DNA of 64,000 bases from Paludibacteraceae bacterium. GTDB taxonomy: Bacteria > Bacteroidota > Bacteroidia > Bacteroidales > Paludibacteraceae. Positions 61,589-64,000 of the stretch are shown one piece after another. The notes below the pieces were generated by a model. That model was not told the origin of the DNA. It worked only from the letters and a program-made list of their open reading frames with translations, and did not search any database. Numbering within the stretch: the stretch's first letter is position 1; every line of letters starts with the position of its first letter. The stretch is taken from positions 1-64,000 of the forward strand of contig JAFGVV010000016.1 of NCBI GenBank assembly GCA_016937795.1, written 5' to 3'. The translations under genes and the position numbers were made by a program.

Positions 61589-61659
61589 TTGTCTGAAAGT
61601 TGTCTGTTAACGGAACAAAAATAACATATTTTATTCCATTCACCTAAGCACAAATCACA

Positions 61660-62205
61660 TTATTCTTGTGTTTCGTATTTTTTAATTGCCTGAAGCATAT
61701 CGCTCAATCGTTCTACTTTCGATTTAGTGATAGCCACCCTACCCGACCGGATAAATTGCAGTACACCAATAGTCTCGCTTAATTCCTCAAAAAGCTGTTG
61801 CGTTTCGGCATAGTGTCCGGCCTTTTGAAAAACAATGATATCTTTATTCATTTCGAGCACCCTGATATGATATTTTCTGATCAGTTCTTCGATTGAACCC
61901 TGTTGCAAAATTTTATCTGTTGCTACTTTATAAAGTGCAATCTCCTGATGAATAAGATCTTCGTCAGTATTATAATAAGCTTTCAGGATGTCAATTCGTT
62001 TGTCAATTTGTTTCACCACTTTTGACACAACTTCCGAAGTTGTGAAAACCGTGATTGTAAATTTATGAATTCCCTTTATTGCAGAAGGTGATACTGAAAG
62101 TGTTTCTATATTTAACGCTCTGCGTGTGAAAATAATAGTGATTTGACCTAACAAACCTACCGTGTTTTCGGAAAAAACCGTAATTGTATATAATTCTTTT
62201 TCCAT
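61660..62205 (-). CDS. ilvN: Acetolactate synthase small (regulatory) subunit
   Basis: 181 residues. The N-terminal ACT domain (about 4-75) has VFSENTVGLLGQITIIFTRRALNIETLSV (core NTVGLLGQITIIF), the valine-binding region of IlvN/IlvH. A C-terminal domain follows with EIALYKVATD. It activates IlvB and gives feedback inhibition. It starts 96 bp after ilvB ends; the short gap shows no strong terminator. Confidence 0.94.
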   Translation of the reverse strand: MEKELYTITVFSENTVGLLGQITIIFTRRALNIETLSVSPSAIKGIHKFTITVFTTSEVVSKVVKQIDKRIDILKAYYNTDEDLIHQEIALYKVATDKILQQGSIEELIRKYHIRVLEMNKDIIVFQKAGHYAETQQLFEELSETIGVLQFIRSGRVAITKSKVERLSDMLQAIKKYETQE

Positions 62206-62301
62206 ATATTATAACCCTTTTTTTTCCTGATTCTGCTTTAAAACTATCGATAAAAATCAGGAAATTAGTATAAGTATTCTTATGATTATTAAATATTAAT
62301 T

Positions 62302-64000
62302 CTAAGCATTTAAAATTGACTCCTCAAGAATCACTTCGGGTTCGGAATTGTCGTTTTTATCGCCCTCATCACCAAGTAAAATATCGGTTACACTACCACC
62401 TGCGGGAATCATTGGAAAAACCATTCCTTTCATTTCCACATTTGCAACCAAAAGATACGGCTTGTCGTCTTTCAACATATCGGCAATGGCATTATCTAAA
62501 TCTTCACGTTTTGAAACTTCATAACCTTCTATTCCATATCCTTTTGCAATAGTAATAAAATCGGGGTTTTTCATTTTGGTAAACGAATAACGCTCTTCGA
62601 AAAACATTTCCTGCCATTGACGCACCATTCCGAGGAAGTGATTGTTCAGAATAATCATTTTTACTCCGATTTGTTCCTGTAAAATTGTTCCCAATTCCTG
62701 AATAGTCATTTGAAATCCCCCATCGCCACTATACATAAGTACTGTACGTTCGGGAGCACCAATTTTTGCACCTATAGCGGCAGGAATGCCAAATCCCATA
62801 GTTCCTAATCCTCCCGAAGTTACCAAACTACGTGTTTGCGAAAAATTAGAATAACGGGCAGCCATCATTTGATTTTGACCGACATCGGTCACAACTACAG
62901 CTTTGTTATGAGTAGCCTCTGAAATTTTATGAATAATTTCGCCCATGGTAAGTTCTCCCGTTGCAGGATAAACTTCACGACGCACAACAATATCGTTTTC
63001 TTTTTTATCATATACATCGAACGATTCGATCCATTCGGTATGTTTAGCCGGTTTGAGAAGCTGAGTGATTGCAGGAAGCGTTTGTTTAGCTGATCCAAGT
63101 ACAGGTGCATCAGCTCTCACGTTTTTGTTTAATTCAGCAGGATCAATATCCAAATGAATAATTTTAGCCTGTTTGGCGTAAGTATTCAAATCACCGGTCA
63201 CGCGGTCGTCGAAACGCATACCTATGGCAATAAGCACATCGCACTCGTTGGTTTTCATGTTTGGGGATACATTCCCGTGCATACCCAAAAATCCTTTGTT
63301 TAATGGATAATCAGTTGACATGGCCGATGCACCAAGCAAAGTCCAAGCTGCAGGAATATCTGCTTTTTCGAGAAACTCCATCAATTCTTTTTCAGCACCC
63401 GAAAGCACAACACCTTGGCCTACAAGCGCATAAGGTTTTTTTGCACTATTAATAAGTTGGGCAGCAAGCTCAATTTGCGAAGGATTTGGTTTAGGGACAG
63501 GAATGTAGCTCCTGATAAAAGTACATGGTTTATACTCAAAATCAACTTCCTGAAATTGAGCATTTTTAGCCAGATCGAGCACTACTGGACCCGGACGACC
63601 ATTTCGTGCAATATAAAAAGCACGGGCCATAGCCCAGGCAATATCTTCGGCACGTCGAATCTGATAAGCCCATTTGGTAATTGGTTGGGTAATACCTACC
63701 ACATCGATTTCCTGAAAAGCATCTGTACCAAGCAAAGCGGCTCCAACTTGTCCGGTAATCACAACCAGGGGTGTACTATCGAGCATAGCATCGGCAATGC
63801 CGGTAATTGCATTTGTAGCAGCCGGACCTGAGGTAACCAAACATACACCCACTTTACCCGAAACACGAGCATAGCCCTGAGCTGCATGAGTTGCACCCTG
63901 TTCGTGTCGGGTGAGAATATGTTTCACCTGGTCATCATAGTCGTAAAGTGCATCGAAAGTAGGCATAATAGCACCACCGGGATATCCAAAAATCGTATCA
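62302..64000 (-). CDS. ilvB: Acetolactate synthase large subunit, 5' end outside window
   Basis: About 565 residues are visible. The ATG at 63966 is internal, because the frame continues upstream as DTIFGYPGGAIM, the conserved start of IlvB. The TPP-activating Glu lies in ILTRHEQGATHAAQGYAR (core RHEQGATHAAQGY). Further on are GTDAFQEID, the FAD region MRFDDRVTGD, and the TPP motif MYSGDGGFQMTIQELGT (core GDGGFQM) with a later NNHFLGMVRQWQ. It makes acetolactate or acetohydroxybutyrate in branched-chain synthesis. The true start lies beyond 64000. Confidence 0.95.
   Translation of the reverse strand, partial: DTIFGYPGGAIMPTFDALYDYDDQVKHILTRHEQGATHAAQGYARVSGKVGVCLVTSGPAATNAITGIADAMLDSTPLVVITGQVGAALLGTDAFQEIDVVGITQPITKWAYQIRRAEDIAWAMARAFYIARNGRPGPVVLDLAKNAQFQEVDFEYKPCTFIRSYIPVPKPNPSQIELAAQLINSAKKPYALVGQGVVLSGAEKELMEFLEKADIPAAWTLLGASAMSTDYPLNKGFLGMHGNVSPNMKTNECDVLIAIGMRFDDRVTGDLNTYAKQAKIIHLDIDPAELNKNVRADAPVLGSAKQTLPAITQLLKPAKHTEWIESFDVYDKKENDIVVRREVYPATGELTMGEIIHKISEATHNKAVVVTDVGQNQMMAARYSNFSQTRSLVTSGGLGTMGFGIPAAIGAKIGAPERTVLMYSGDGGFQMTIQELGTILQEQIGVKMIILNNHFLGMVRQWQEMFFEERYSFTKMKNPDFITIAKGYGIEGYEVSKREDLDNAIADMLKDDKPYLLVANVEMKGMVFPMIPAGGSVTDILLGDEGDKNDNSEPEVILEESILNA

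Noticed and set aside
1..64000. CRISPR arrays, insertion sequences, integrases, prophage or toxin-antitoxin genes
   Set aside because: I looked for regularly spaced repeats, transposase or recombinase motifs and small toxin pairs and saw none.

Overview
The window reads as chromosomal DNA of a Bacteroidota bacterium, probably Bacteroidales or a close relative. The evidence is of four kinds. Promoters fit the Bacteroidota pattern TTG-N19-21-TAnnTTTG rather than the usual -35/-10. Starts generally lack a Shine-Dalgarno sequence. Several proteins belong to families I know mainly from this phylum (DUF4494, DUF5606, DUF4835/PorD-like, Bacteroidota-type RpoZ and BamD, LL-diaminopimelate aminotransferase). 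Gene neighbourhoods such as bamD-rpoZ-coaBC-DUF4835-recN and ilvB-ilvN-thioesterase-ilvC also fit. The sequence is AT-rich. I see no rRNA, tRNA, CRISPR array, insertion sequence, integrase or prophage gene, so this is core chromosome with one accessory edge.

Layout. 1-4954 (minus) is the promoter-proximal part of a surface-polysaccharide cluster: FemAB/GNAT-like protein, GT4 glycosyltransferase, methyltransferase, asparagine-synthetase-like protein and a flippase that runs off the window. 5155-13739 (plus): bactofilin, AcuI-type reductase, dapL, glmS, a long PurF and an acyl-CoA synthetase. 13826-17742 (minus): flotillin with its NfeD/YuaF-like partner, then proS. 17978-20215 (plus): PspC and uvrB. 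20266-21592 (minus): an MBL hydrolase and rsmG. 21922-25927 (plus): fabD, aspS, an 82-residue orphan and tsaB.

From 25932 to 46271 every gene is on the minus strand: miaA, a YggS protein, DUF4494, an esterase, a CapA-like protein, pyrD-pyrK, an XRE regulator, a zinc-ribbon/Nif3/DUF5606 operon, hisA, recN, DUF4835, coaBC, rpoZ, bamD, apbE, pyrC, a Dpm1-like glycosyltransferase and a YycJ-like hydrolase. 46519-51026 (plus) holds a membrane orphan, YjbQ, DUF2891 and a DUF2089 / YIP1-like / secreted hydrolase set. 51101-51775 (minus) is DUF554. 52007-59230 (plus): an AddB-like nuclease, a CYTH protein, a secreted esterase and a four-subunit 2-oxoacid:ferredoxin oxidoreductase. 59298-64000 (minus): the branched-chain amino-acid genes ilvC, acyl-ACP thioesterase, ilvN and ilvB (cut by the window end).

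Together these genes cover envelope building (glmS, dapL, bactofilin, bamD, polysaccharide genes), pyrimidine and purine synthesis (pyrKD, pyrC, purF), translation support (proS, aspS, miaA, tsaB, rsmG), DNA repair (uvrB, recN, addB-like), and anaerobic or branched-chain 2-oxoacid metabolism. I found no clearly new multi-gene system. The points most worth a second look are the asparagine-synthetase-like protein without its glutaminase cysteine, a structured leader before the esterase at 55620, a very AT-rich 930-bp gap with a repeated motif beside an XRE regulator, and several perfect inverted repeats in promoter regions.
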